From assembly GCA_023428245.1 (NCBI GenBank), contig JAEYYX010000077.1:1-58255 (forward strand): 58,255 nucleotides of DNA. Direction: 5' to 3'. The notes beneath the pieces are model-generated. The model was not told the DNA's origin, searched no databases, and saw only the letters and a program-made list of their open reading frames with translations. A program made the position numbers and the translations under genes. Shown piece after piece: positions 33,301 through 41,788 of this stretch. How positions within the stretch are numbered: position 1 is the stretch's first letter; every line of letters starts with the position of its first letter. The DNA comes from Pseudomonadota bacterium (lineage in GTDB: Bacteria > Myxococcota_A > Polyangia > Polyangiales > Polyangiaceae).

Positions 33301-35160
33301 ATGACGGGACCGAAGGAATTCACGCTCAGGGCGCTCCTCCTCGGCGCAGTCCTGAGCGCCGTGATGGCGGCGGCGAACGCATACCTCGGGCTGTTCGCGG
33401 GCATGACAGTGTCCGCGTCGATTCCTGCGGCGGTTGTCTCGATGATTGTCCTCAGGGCGGTGCGCGGCACGATCCTCGAGAACAACCTGGCGCAGACGAC
33501 GGCCTCTGCGGGAGAGAGCGTCGCCGCAGGCGCCATCTTCACGTTGCCCGCTTTGCTCATGGTCGGCGTGTGGACGGGGTTTGGGTACTTCGAGACGCTC
33601 TCGCTTCTGCTCGGCGGAGGCATCCTCGGCACGATCTTCACGATCCCGCTCCGGCGCATCCTCATCGAAGAAGCAGCTCTGCCCTTCCCTGAAGGAACCG
33701 CGACTGCCAACGTCCTCATCGTCGGTCACGCTGAACATGACGCCGCAGCGCCCGATGACACTGGACAGAAAGGCGGCCTCTGGCTCGGGGGCGCGGCTCT
33801 GCTCGCCTTCGTCACCAAAGCGTTCGAAGGCGGGCTCGGCGTTCTTTCGAGCCAAACCACCCACGTTCTTTCGCTCGGTGGCCGCTCTTGGGTGCTCGGT
33901 ACGGCGCTCTCTCCGGCGCTCTTTGGCGTCGGGGCGATCGTCCAGGTGCGCGTCGCCTCTTTCCTCTTGCTCGGCGGGCTCGTGAACTGGCTCTTCGTGA
34001 TCCCGTTTGTGGCGGAGCCTTCGGGATCTCCGGTGGACGCAGCCTGGGCCGCCTGGTCTGCGCACACTCGCTTTCTCGGTGTGGGTGCGATGGCTGCTGG
34101 GGGAGTGATGACTTTATTCGGGCTGCGCAGGCCCATCGCCAGTGCCCTCTCGATGCTGACACGGAGCGACAGGCGACAGTCCGGGGTCGATCTCGGGCAA
34201 AGGTCGATTGTCCTTCTTGTGGTGTTTGCGCTCGCGATCGTGTTTGCGACGAGCGTAGCGAGCCTGGGCAGCGTCCTTTGGGCCGCGGTGATCCTGGTGT
34301 GTACGCTGGTGTTCGCCTTTTTCTTCTCTGCGGTCGCCGCGTACATGGCGGGGCTCGTCGGATCTTCGAACAACCCGGTGAGCGGCGTGACCTTGGCTAC
34401 GCTCCTCATTGTTTCAGGGCTTTTCGTCCTGATGCGGGGCTTTTTCGAGGTTCGAGCAGGATTGCTCGAAGCAGCGGCGCTGCTCGTCGGCGCCGCGGTG
34501 TGCACGGCCCTCGCCATCGCGGGGGACACCATCCAAGACCTGAAAGCGGGGACTATCTTGGGCGCGCGACCTCGCTCTCAACAGATCGCCCAGCTCGTCG
34601 GTGTGGTTGCAGCGGCGCTGGTTCTGGCTCCTGTTCTCGAGCTTCTCGAGACGGCCTACGGCTTCGGAGCGCCGACCGCAGAGCATCCGAATCCGCTTCG
34701 CGCGCCTCAGGCGACGCTGATGGCCGCTGTGGTTCATGGTGTGTTCGGAGGATCGCTCCCATGGAACTACGTGCTCCCGGGCGCGCTCGTGCCCGTCGTG
34801 ATCCATTTCGTGAACGTGTTGTTGAGGAAGGCGGGCCGGCCGATTGTGCCCGCTCTTGCTGTCGCCGTGGGGCTCTACCTTCCTCTTGAGCTTGAGGTGG
34901 CGATGATGCTCGGAGCCATCGCGAGCCGCGTCGCTGCTCGTGAGACAGGCTCACGGGCGACGCTCGTCGGAGCCGGCCTGATCACGGGAGAGGCGCTCGC
35001 GGGCCTTCTGATGGCTGGGTTTGTCGTACTGGGAGCCAAGCTTCCGTGGCTTCAGCTCGGCGGCGTCGCCGAAGTGTTCGGGGTGGCTGTTGCACTCTTC
35101 AGCCTTTGGCTGATCCTAAAGAGCGCCCGGCGCGACGCTTCCGAACCGGGCGCGCAGTAA
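33301..35160 (+). CDS. OPT-superfamily oligopeptide transporter
   Basis: 619 residues from the ATG at 33301; the frame is open further upstream, but that part overlaps the exonuclease gene. It has about 14 membrane segments. The conserved OPT motif SSNNPVSGVTLATLL is present, as are the N-terminal ALLLGAVLSAVMAAANAYLGLFAGMT and FPEGTATANVL (the substrate-binding signature of YSL/OPT proteins). The family imports small peptides or metal-chelate complexes by proton symport. No periplasmic binding protein lies nearby. Confidence 0.85.
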   Translation: MTGPKEFTLRALLLGAVLSAVMAAANAYLGLFAGMTVSASIPAAVVSMIVLRAVRGTILENNLAQTTASAGESVAAGAIFTLPALLMVGVWTGFGYFETLSLLLGGGILGTIFTIPLRRILIEEAALPFPEGTATANVLIVGHAEHDAAAPDDTGQKGGLWLGGAALLAFVTKAFEGGLGVLSSQTTHVLSLGGRSWVLGTALSPALFGVGAIVQVRVASFLLLGGLVNWLFVIPFVAEPSGSPVDAAWAAWSAHTRFLGVGAMAAGGVMTLFGLRRPIASALSMLTRSDRRQSGVDLGQRSIVLLVVFALAIVFATSVASLGSVLWAAVILVCTLVFAFFFSAVAAYMAGLVGSSNNPVSGVTLATLLIVSGLFVLMRGFFEVRAGLLEAAALLVGAAVCTALAIAGDTIQDLKAGTILGARPRSQQIAQLVGVVAAALVLAPVLELLETAYGFGAPTAEHPNPLRAPQATLMAAVVHGVFGGSLPWNYVLPGALVPVVIHFVNVLLRKAGRPIVPALAVAVGLYLPLELEVAMMLGAIASRVAARETGSRATLVGAGLITGEALAGLLMAGFVVLGAKLPWLQLGGVAEVFGVAVALFSLWLILKSARRDASEPGAQ

Positions 35161-35192
35161 AGCCCCCCATCCGCACTCGAAAGTGGACCAGT

Positions 35193-35228
35193 CAGAAGCG
35201 CCTCTCAGCACATGGAGGTTCGCTTCTG
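35193..35228. terminator. Hairpin between convergent OPT and AIM24 genes
   Basis: CAGAAGCGCCTC (35193-35204) pairs with GAGG-TT-CGCTTCTG (35215-35228) as a 12-bp interrupted stem around a 10-nt loop. It lies between two convergent genes and may stop transcription from both, though no T-run is present. Confidence 0.4.
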
Positions 35229-35269
35229 GCGGCTCTTGAGTTTCAGGCGGCGGCTCTTGAGTTTCAGTT
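35228..35269. repeat. 21-nt tandem repeat overlapping the AIM24 stop
   Basis: Two copies of a 21-nt unit, GGCGGCTCTTGAGTTTCAG plus two nt (35228-35248 and 35249-35269), the first 19 nt identical. The second copy contains the stop codon of the AIM24 gene at 35264. Confidence 0.75.
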
Positions 35270-35953
35270 GTTGTTGCGAGCCTTCACGCGCCGAAAAGGA
35301 TGCAGGAAGGAGGCGAGACTCGCGGCGTTCCGCGTTTGGACGGAGACGGTTCCTTGGCCCTGGAAGTCGGCGACGAGACCTTCTCCGCTGAAGAAGAGGC
35401 CCTTGAAGCCCCCGAAGGTCCGGATTCGATAGTCGAGCCGCTCCGTGAAGGCGACGATGTGTCCAGTATCGACGGTGTAAGACCCACCCGAGAGTTCGAT
35501 GTCATGGATCGCCCCGTAACTTCCGTAAAAGACGGTGCCGGGACCTTCGATGCGCAGCATGAAGAAGCCGACTCCGCTGAAGAATCCGCGCACGCCTCCG
35601 AACTTGGTGTCGATTTTGAGCTCGGAGCCGTGGTGCGCAACGTAAGCGCCGCTCTGGAGGAAGAAGGATTCTCCGCGCGCTAGCACCTTTGCCCGGAGAT
35701 CTCCCTCCGCCGCACCTGCGAGGAAGAGCCGCTCTCCATCGCTGCTCGCGGTGTATGTGTTCTGGAACAGGGACTCGCCGCCGAGCAACTTACGCTTGGC
35801 TGCGCCGAGGAGACCCCCGCGCATGCTGGTCTGGATCCCGATGCCTGTATCCTTCGCGACGAGGGCACCGCTCTCGGCAACGATCTGTTCTCCTCGCGAG
35901 AGGACGATCTGCAAGAGGGCGTAGTCAGGGGAGTCGATGATGTCGTACTTCAC
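35264..35953 (-). CDS. AIM24-family protein, third of the tandem set
   Basis: 229 residues from a GTG (35951-35953) with AAGGGA upstream. It has the internal beta-repeat plan of the AIM24 (DUF124/TerB-linked) family: MRGGLLGAAKRKLLGGESLFQNTYTA, ARGESFFLQSGAYVAH and YTVDTGHIVAFTERLDY. There is no signal peptide or membrane helix. AIM24 proteins are linked to membrane or stress functions but their biochemistry is unclear. It is the last gene of a three-paralogue run, 17 nt after its neighbour. Confidence 0.85.
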   Translation of the reverse strand: MKYDIIDSPDYALLQIVLSRGEQIVAESGALVAKDTGIGIQTSMRGGLLGAAKRKLLGGESLFQNTYTASSDGERLFLAGAAEGDLRAKVLARGESFFLQSGAYVAHHGSELKIDTKFGGVRGFFSGVGFFMLRIEGPGTVFYGSYGAIHDIELSGGSYTVDTGHIVAFTERLDYRIRTFGGFKGLFFSGEGLVADFQGQGTVSVQTRNAASLASFLHPFRRVKARNNN

Positions 35954-35970
35954 GAAAATTCCCTTTCAGA

Positions 35971-36660
35971 TCAGCCTTCGCGGGGCGGAAGCAGCTTGCC
36001 CACGGTGCTGCCGAATTCCTTCGGATTGCGGCTTTGGAGCCAGACTTTCCCGTGACCTCGCATGCGGAGCACGAAACCTTCGCCGCTCAAGAAGCTCTGG
36101 ATCCAGCCGGAGGCGGCCTTCCCAATCGTGTATTCGATGCCGCTTTCGAACGCGACCAAATGGCCGGTGTCGACGACCAGCTCCCCACTCAGCTCTCGCT
36201 CCTCGATGGCGCCGAAGGCGTTCATGAGGACAGGGCCCTGTCCGGAAGCTTTGAGGAAGAAGAAGGACTCGCCCGAGAAGAGGCTCTTGAGTCCCTGGAA
36301 CTGCGTGTCGAGCTCAACGGTCTCGGCGCTCGCGACGTAGCTCGAGCCCTGGATCAGGAGGTCGCGTCCGATGCCGAGCTCGTGCACCACCATGCTACCC
36401 GTGAGCGCCGGAGCCAGGCACACCTGCCCTGGATTCCCATCGGTCGAGAATCGGTTTTGAAAGAATGACTCACCGCCGAAGGCGACGCGCTTCAGGCCGC
36501 GGAGGAACCCGCCCTGTCCCTTGCTCGTAGCGGTGGTCTCGGTTCTGACTGTCCCCGACATGCTGACCATGGCCTGGGCCTCGGCACGGAATGATTCGTG
36601 AGGTCCGAGGTAGGCTGTCGCGAGCGAGTGCGCGGGGTTGTAAGCGATCTCAAAATGCAT
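35971..36660 (-). CDS. AIM24-family protein, second of the tandem set
   Basis: A 229-residue paralogue of its two neighbours with a TAAAGG ribosome-binding site. Motifs in the same order: FLRGLKRVAFGGESFFQNRFST, GLKSLFSGESFFFLKASG and LVVDTGHLVAFESGIEYTIG. It differs clearly from the others in sequence, so the duplication is old and the three copies have probably diverged in role, perhaps as a hetero-oligomer. Confidence 0.85.
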   Translation of the reverse strand: MHFEIAYNPAHSLATAYLGPHESFRAEAQAMVSMSGTVRTETTATSKGQGGFLRGLKRVAFGGESFFQNRFSTDGNPGQVCLAPALTGSMVVHELGIGRDLLIQGSSYVASAETVELDTQFQGLKSLFSGESFFFLKASGQGPVLMNAFGAIEERELSGELVVDTGHLVAFESGIEYTIGKAASGWIQSFLSGEGFVLRMRGHGKVWLQSRNPKEFGSTVGKLLPPREG

Positions 36661-36676
36661 GTGCTTTAGCCTTTAC

Positions 36677-37372
36677 TTAGGCGGGCAAAAGCGGGCTCAG
36701 CCAAGAGACGAGCGAGCTCAGATTGCGCGATTGGATGTAGACGGTGCCGGTGCCCGAGAATTCACAGACGAGTCCTTCTCCGGAGAAGAGGAGCGACTTG
36801 AAGCCGCCGATGCTTCGTACTTTAAAATCGAGGTTTCCTTCGAAGGCCACGATGTGTCCAGTGTCGACGGTGAAACTGCCGTTGATCGGGATCGGCAGGA
36901 CGCTCCCGTAGGAGTTGATGAAGAGGTTTCCGTCTCCGGAGCACTCGAGCAGCGCCAGGCCTTCTCCGCCGAAGAGGGTTCGGAGGCCGCCGAACTTCAG
37001 CTTGGTATCGATGGTGCCTGTGCTTGCGAGGTAGGACCCGGACTGAACGAAGAGCGTTTGGCCGCCTTGCAGCGACTTTTCGATGATGTGCCCGGAGAGA
37101 GCAGGAGCGAGCACGACCTCGCCTCGTTCCGGCGCTCGGAAGCGGTTCACGAAGATCGTCTCGCCTCCGAGGAACTTCCGAAACAAGGCGACGACAAAGG
37201 CCAAGAAGACCCGAAAGATTCCGGCGCTCCGACCAGCGTTCAGGTGCGTCGACATCTCAACTGTCGTCGAACAGGTCACCATCGCGCCAGCTTCTGCTTG
37301 GATCTCATCTCCGGGGGACAGCGCGACCTTGAGCCACGCGAAAGAGGGCCCATGTTCGATCTGAGTTTGCAC
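36677..37372 (-). CDS. AIM24-family protein, first of the tandem set
   Basis: 231 residues from the GTG at 37370-37372; a longer frame would run into the divergent protease gene. It contains IFRVFLAFVVALFRKFLGGETIFVNRF, where a hydrophobic insertion precedes the GGE(T/S)IF motif and distinguishes it from the other two copies. FTVDTGHIVAFEGNLDFKV and GGFKSLLFSGEGLVCEF match the family. A promoter probably lies in the 64-nt gap to the divergent M48 gene. Confidence 0.8.
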   Translation of the reverse strand: MQTQIEHGPSFAWLKVALSPGDEIQAEAGAMVTCSTTVEMSTHLNAGRSAGIFRVFLAFVVALFRKFLGGETIFVNRFRAPERGEVVLAPALSGHIIEKSLQGGQTLFVQSGSYLASTGTIDTKLKFGGLRTLFGGEGLALLECSGDGNLFINSYGSVLPIPINGSFTVDTGHIVAFEGNLDFKVRSIGGFKSLLFSGEGLVCEFSGTGTVYIQSRNLSSLVSWLSPLLPA

Positions 37373-37436
37373 GGCGGTAGAATCGTTTGCCAAAGTCCGT
37401 CTGGCAAGGGTTCCGATTTCGCCGTAGTAGGTTCGG

Positions 37437-38303
37437 GTGTCAGACGCCGATCCGAGGATAGCGCCGCCGCCTCCACGTCTCGCTCCGCCGCTTGCGCCAT
37501 CGAGCGGTTTCTCCGTGGGATCGCGCAGGATGCTCGTTGAGCTCTCTCTGATCGCTTCGGTGTTCATTTTGCTCGCGGGGGTGCTCGTCGCTTTTGCTGG
37601 ACGCTTCACCGCGCTCGCGCTCCCGCTGATTCCCCGCGCGGTTGACGAGAAGCTCGGCGCCGCGATCTTCATGTCCGTTGAGAAGACCACGTCCGGCTGT
37701 ACAGCGCCTGAGGCGCTCTCCTACGTCGAGGCGCTCGGGGCGCCGCTCGAGGCGGCGGCCGCGGACAAATCATTCTCCTTTCGCTATTTTGTGGCGGACG
37801 ACACCACCGCGAACGCGTTCGCGCTCCCGGGCGGTTACATCATCGTCAACCGGGGCCTCGTCGAGGCGGCGAAAGAGAGCGCGGAGGTCGCGGGGGTCTT
37901 AGCCCACGAACTCGAGCACGCTATCCAGAGACACTCGACGACGCGCGCCCTCAAACAAGCGAGCGTTGGCATCCTTTTTCAGCTCTTTTTCTCGGGAATC
38001 GGGCTTCAGGTCCCCGCACAACTCTATAACAAATTCAGCACCACCTCCTTCAGCCGCACGCAGGAAAGCGAAGCAGACGAAAAGGGCGCCCTTCTGTTGG
38101 TCCGAGCCGGTATCAACCCGGCCGCGCTCGGCCGCTTTTTGACGCGCATATCGGAGGACTCAGTGAGCATGCCCGTGTGGCTTTCGAGCCATCCCGACTC
38201 CCCGGCACGTGCGCGAGCGCTCGAGGCTTATTCGCTTGGTCGGCCTCCGATCGAGCTGCCGAGTTTGAGCGCATTCCGCTGTCATCCGCCGAAAGGCGAG
38301 TGA
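37437..38303 (+). CDS. M48-family membrane metalloprotease
   Basis: 288 residues from a GTG. A Pro-rich N-terminus, one membrane helix (about 33-55) and a protease domain with zinc motif H157-E-L-E-H161 and the third ligand in SRTQESEADEKGALLL. The layout resembles small M48C (Oma1/BepA-like) quality-control proteases, which degrade misfolded envelope proteins. It is divergent from three AIM24 genes and may act with them at the membrane. Confidence 0.85.
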   Translation: MSDADPRIAPPPPRLAPPLAPSSGFSVGSRRMLVELSLIASVFILLAGVLVAFAGRFTALALPLIPRAVDEKLGAAIFMSVEKTTSGCTAPEALSYVEALGAPLEAAAADKSFSFRYFVADDTTANAFALPGGYIIVNRGLVEAAKESAEVAGVLAHELEHAIQRHSTTRALKQASVGILFQLFFSGIGLQVPAQLYNKFSTTSFSRTQESEADEKGALLLVRAGINPAALGRFLTRISEDSVSMPVWLSSHPDSPARARALEAYSLGRPPIELPSLSAFRCHPPKGE

Positions 38304-38378
38304 GCCGCACCGCCGCATCGGTGAGCGTGAGCGGGTGCTGTGCCTCAGCATGCGGCGCGCGTCAGCCCGGGCTGCGCG

Positions 38379-38954
38379 TCAGCGGAAGCTCTTGAACAGG
38401 AAGGCGCCGAGCGCGAACGACAGCAAGAGGACGAGGCCGAGCAGGACGGGGCCCAAGACTCCGCGCTTCGAGTCCGCTTTCGCCTTTGCTTCGCGCCGAC
38501 ACAGAACGCACTCACCGCCCGGCGAGAGCGCGATCCGGTGGACTTGACAGCTTCCGAGTCGCCGGGGCGGGCCCGCCGCGAAAGGGCGGCGCATCGAAGG
38601 AGGCGCCGAGGGGGGGAAGGACGGAATGTCTTCGAGCCTCGTTGTCGGAGAAAGGGACGCGAAGGGCTTTCGGAATGGATGATCGCCGGTGGCGGGCGGA
38701 GGAGGCGCTTCGGCTTCAGCGACCGAACCAAAGACCTCACCGTGCGTGCGCGTTACCGGATCGGCGGGCAGGAAGGGGTCTGCCGGGGCCGCCGCGATGA
38801 CAGCCGCGACCTGTTCCTCGCTCTCACCCAATCCGAGCGCAGGGTACTGGCCGCTCCGGTTCGTCGGGATACGCGGCGCCTCCTCTTCTTGAGGGACACG
38901 AGCCGCCGAGACATCGGCGGTGCGCCAGCTTCCCGAGGGGCTCTGTTTGGTCAT
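38379..38954 (-). CDS. Zinc-knuckle plus C-terminal membrane helix protein
   Basis: 191 residues from the ATG at 38952-38954 (a TTG 39 nt upstream is possible). The first 130 residues are acidic and Pro/Ala-rich and likely disordered. A Cys/His module near residues 140-155 reads C-Q-V-H-(x)8-G-G-E-C-V-L-C, a pattern repeated in many myxobacterial membrane proteins, followed by a Lys-rich patch and a terminal helix (GPVLLGLVLLLSFALGAFLF). It should be a tail-anchored inner-membrane protein. Function is unknown; it converges on the M48 gene. Confidence 0.6.
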   Translation of the reverse strand: MTKQSPSGSWRTADVSAARVPQEEEAPRIPTNRSGQYPALGLGESEEQVAAVIAAAPADPFLPADPVTRTHGEVFGSVAEAEAPPPPATGDHPFRKPFASLSPTTRLEDIPSFPPSAPPSMRRPFAAGPPRRLGSCQVHRIALSPGGECVLCRREAKAKADSKRGVLGPVLLGLVLLLSFALGAFLFKSFR

Positions 38955-39210
38955 ACGCGAGTGAGGAAAATGGGTCCCAGGGGAGGGGGACAAGGACGCA
39001 GTCTAGGCCGAGAGATGAGAACCTCAAGGATCCTGGCCCTCGGGCCAGGAAGAAAGGCTCGCCCGGGCGCCCGGAAAAGCGGTTCCCTTCTGAGCCGTCC
39101 GCTGGATAGTACCGCAACAGTAGAAGGCGAGGCACCCACGACTCCTCGAGTCGCCCCACTCGACGGGCGAGCTCAGCCGTACCCGCCGAGCGCATTCTGG
39201 AGCAGTGAGC
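38955..39210. other. Spacer between ALDH gene and tail-anchored protein gene
   Basis: No gene is seen. One strong hairpin, TCCTGGCC (39031-39038) with GGCCAGGA (39043-39050) and a CTCG loop, may end ALDH transcription, although the T-run is poor. Confidence 0.35.
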
Positions 39211-40599
39211 TCAGCCGGGCGCCCGCAGCACCAGCATCCGCTGCAAGCTCATGTCGTGCATGGCCTGCTCGATGCCCCCGATGCCGAGCCCCGAGTCGCG
39301 GTGTCCCCCGAAGGGCATCCAGTCGACGCGGAAGGCTGTGTGGTCGTTGATGAGCACTGTGGTGCCGTGGAGGCGGCGACCGAGATCGAGCGCTCGATCC
39401 AAGCGATTGGTGAAGAGGGCGGCTTGGAAATAGGCGCCAGGCAGGTTCGCCCAGGCCACAGCTTGATCGAGGTCTTCGTAGGGATAGACCGAGACGACGG
39501 GACCGAACACCTCTTCTCTCGATAGTCTCACCTCTTGGCTCGGAGCGTAGAGGACCGTGGGCTCGTAAAGGCGCTCATCGATGGGCCTTCCGCCGCACAG
39601 GACTTCGGCGCCGTTTTCGCGAGCCTCCGAGACCCACTCGTCGACTCGTCGGACCTCGGAAGGCTCGATGAGCGGACCGACTTCGGTGGTCTCAAGGAGC
39701 GGAGAGCCGACTCTGAGTGCACGCGCACGCTCGGCGAGCTTCTCAGCGAACTCTCTGGCTCGCGCGCGAGGGACGAACACCCGCTGCACCGAAACGCAGA
39801 CCTGACCTGCGTGGTAATAGCCGCCCTTGGCGATCAGCGGGAGCGCCGCGTCGAAGTCCGCCGTCTCGTCGAGGAGGACAGGTGCGACGCCGCCGTGCTC
39901 AAAAGTGGCTTGAGCACCTGGGGCGAGCTCTTTGCGAAGACTCCAGCCGATCTTCGCAGAGCCGATGAATGAGAGGAACGCCACCCTTTGATCGGCGACA
40001 GCGCGCCGCGTCAGCTCTCCATCGGTCAAGAGGATTTCGGCGTAGCCTTCCCGAAGACCGGCTTTTTCGAGGAGCGAGCGCAGATAGAGCGCCGAGAGCG
40101 GCGTTCGACGGGACGGCTTGATGAGAACGGGGCAACCGGCCGCGATCGCGGTGATTCCTTGATGAATGAGGAGATTGAGCGGGTGATTGAAAGCGCTCAC
40201 CGCGAGCACGACACCGCGCGGTTCGAGGTAGGTCACGGCGAAGCGCCCCCGCGACGCGGCGCTCACATCCATCGGCACTTCGTGGCCCGTGAGGTTGCTC
40301 ACTCCGCTCTGTGCCTTCCTGATTCCTTCGATGGCGCGGCGGACCTCGACCCGCGAGTCAATGAGGGGCTTTCCGCCTTCACTCGCAGCCAGGCGCGCCG
40401 CGCCTTCGAGGTCTGCCTCGAGCAACTCGGCGAGTCGGCCGAGGACCTGAATGCGCGCTTCCTTCGAAAGCCAACGGCTCCGATCTTCGTAGATGGCGTG
40501 CGCGGCAGCGAGCTTGCGCTCGAGCTCGGCTTCATCACAAAGCTCAAAAGCTCCCACCTTTGAGCCGTCGAAAGGAGAAACGACGTCCACTATTGCCAT
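39211..40599 (-). CDS. NAD(P)-dependent aldehyde dehydrogenase
   Basis: A 462-residue ALDH-superfamily enzyme. The catalytic residues are present: Asn138 (AFNHP), Lys161 (LIKPS), Glu234 (FEHGG) and nucleophile Cys268 (HAGQVCVSVQRV). The C-terminal motif EEVFGPVVSVYPY and MPFGGHRDSGLG are also canonical. The subgroup looks like the phenylacetaldehyde/lactaldehyde-like branch; substrate cannot be told from sequence. The gene appears to be monocistronic, starting 62 nt after the SGNH hydrolase stop. Confidence 0.9.
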   Translation of the reverse strand: MAIVDVVSPFDGSKVGAFELCDEAELERKLAAAHAIYEDRSRWLSKEARIQVLGRLAELLEADLEGAARLAASEGGKPLIDSRVEVRRAIEGIRKAQSGVSNLTGHEVPMDVSAASRGRFAVTYLEPRGVVLAVSAFNHPLNLLIHQGITAIAAGCPVLIKPSRRTPLSALYLRSLLEKAGLREGYAEILLTDGELTRRAVADQRVAFLSFIGSAKIGWSLRKELAPGAQATFEHGGVAPVLLDETADFDAALPLIAKGGYYHAGQVCVSVQRVFVPRARAREFAEKLAERARALRVGSPLLETTEVGPLIEPSEVRRVDEWVSEARENGAEVLCGGRPIDERLYEPTVLYAPSQEVRLSREEVFGPVVSVYPYEDLDQAVAWANLPGAYFQAALFTNRLDRALDLGRRLHGTTVLINDHTAFRVDWMPFGGHRDSGLGIGGIEQAMHDMSLQRMLVLRAPG

Positions 40600-40661
40600 G
40601 ACCCTCTTGCCTTCATACCGCGCTCGGGCTGGCGAACCAGGGCAAGGGGTAAGGCACTGGG

Positions 40662-41504
40662 TTAGCTGCGTCCGAGTAGGACGGGCTTCAGACGATCGGT
40701 CCAGGCCCTGTAGCCCTCTTCGGTCATGTGCAGTCGATCTGACTGGAAGAAGACGGGGTTCAGCGTTCCATTTTCGAGGCGCATCGACTGGCTGACGTCG
40801 ACGAAATGGAGCGAATCGTCTTCGCTCATGAACTTACGGATCGCCTCGTTGGCTTCCTGCATCTTCGGCCAAAGAGCTTCGCGGCTCGGGCTTGGCTTGA
40901 TTCCGACGTAGTAGACCGGACCCGTCACGCCGAGCTCACGCACCCTCTGGACGAATCGCTTCACGTCCGAAAGGACACAAGCCGGCGGAATTCCCGCAGC
41001 AATGTCGTTGTCCCCGGCGTAGAGCACCACGGCTCCCGGCTCGTAGGGCGCGATCAGCGTATCGGCGTAGTAGATCGCGTCGCGAATGATCGCGCCACCG
41101 AGTCCGCGGCGAAGCGTCGGGACCGGGGCCATATCCGTCTCGAGCGTTTTCCAGAGGCGAATGCTCGAGCTGCCGACGAAGACGACGCGCCCGGGCTCAG
41201 GGAATTGTTTTTCGTCCTCTTCGAGGTACCGGTCGACTTCCTTCGACCAGCGCTCGGGGTTCGGTCGTTCGATGTTCTCGCAGCGAGACTCCGGCTCGAG
41301 ACCGAGCGGGCTCAATCCACTATGGGCGCCCTGGACGTGCTCTCGGGTCTGGACCTCGGCGCGCGGCACGAATTTCTTCGTCTGCGGACGCTCGGCGTTC
41401 GGCGGATTGCACGCGACGCTCGTCAGCGCGAGCAGAGCCACCCCGAAAAGAGGAAAGAGACGAGCAAGCGTCTGTTTTCCGAAGGGGCGCATCTCTATCT
41501 GCAT
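40662..41504 (-). CDS. SGNH/GDSL-type hydrolase lipoprotein
   Basis: A 280-residue protein with a signal peptide ending in TSVAC (Cys32), a lipobox. The SGNH blocks are visible: VVFVGSSSIRLW (nucleophile Ser), RRGLGGA (Gly), YAGDNDIAAG (Asn) and DRLHMTEEGYRAW (catalytic Asp and His). This is the esterase/lipase-like GDSL family, here probably acting on an acylated envelope glycan or lipid. Confidence 0.85.
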   Translation of the reverse strand: MQIEMRPFGKQTLARLFPLFGVALLALTSVACNPPNAERPQTKKFVPRAEVQTREHVQGAHSGLSPLGLEPESRCENIERPNPERWSKEVDRYLEEDEKQFPEPGRVVFVGSSSIRLWKTLETDMAPVPTLRRGLGGAIIRDAIYYADTLIAPYEPGAVVLYAGDNDIAAGIPPACVLSDVKRFVQRVRELGVTGPVYYVGIKPSPSREALWPKMQEANEAIRKFMSEDDSLHFVDVSQSMRLENGTLNPVFFQSDRLHMTEEGYRAWTDRLKPVLLGRS

Positions 41505-41677
41505 GGGGGGTTTTCGGACCTGAACCTATCTAGGGTAACACGGGACGACACGGTCATCGAGCGCCCGAGTGAAGGAAAAATGCGCCCGCCTGGAACGGAT
41601 TTTTTGGCGGAAAACTGATTGGCAGGGCTTCCACACGACCTGAGGTAGTTCATCGGCGGTCGATCCAGTGACCCCAC

Positions 41678-41762
41678 AAAAAGAGTCGCGCGAGGGGCAC
41701 CGACCCCCGAGGCCCCTTTTCCAGGAGACCCGAGGCGCCGAGACACCCTCGCGCGCTTTTTT
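41678..41762 (-). terminator. Bidirectional terminator after the triple-DsbA gene
   Basis: Arms CGCGCGAGGG (41687-41696) and CCCTCGCGCG (41746-41755) are perfect 10-nt inverted repeats with a 49-nt loop that can form smaller stems. They are flanked by AAAAA at 41678-41682 and TTTTTT at 41757-41762, so a T-run follows the stem in either direction. It serves the minus-strand gene that ends at 41789. Confidence 0.65.
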
Positions 41763-41788
41763 CAGAGACCTCCCGAAGGAGGCAGGGC

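Noticed and set aside
38340..39350. 336-codon open frame on the plus strand
   Set aside because: Arg-rich, no domain, antisense to the tail-anchored protein gene, which has a Cys/His module and a membrane helix.
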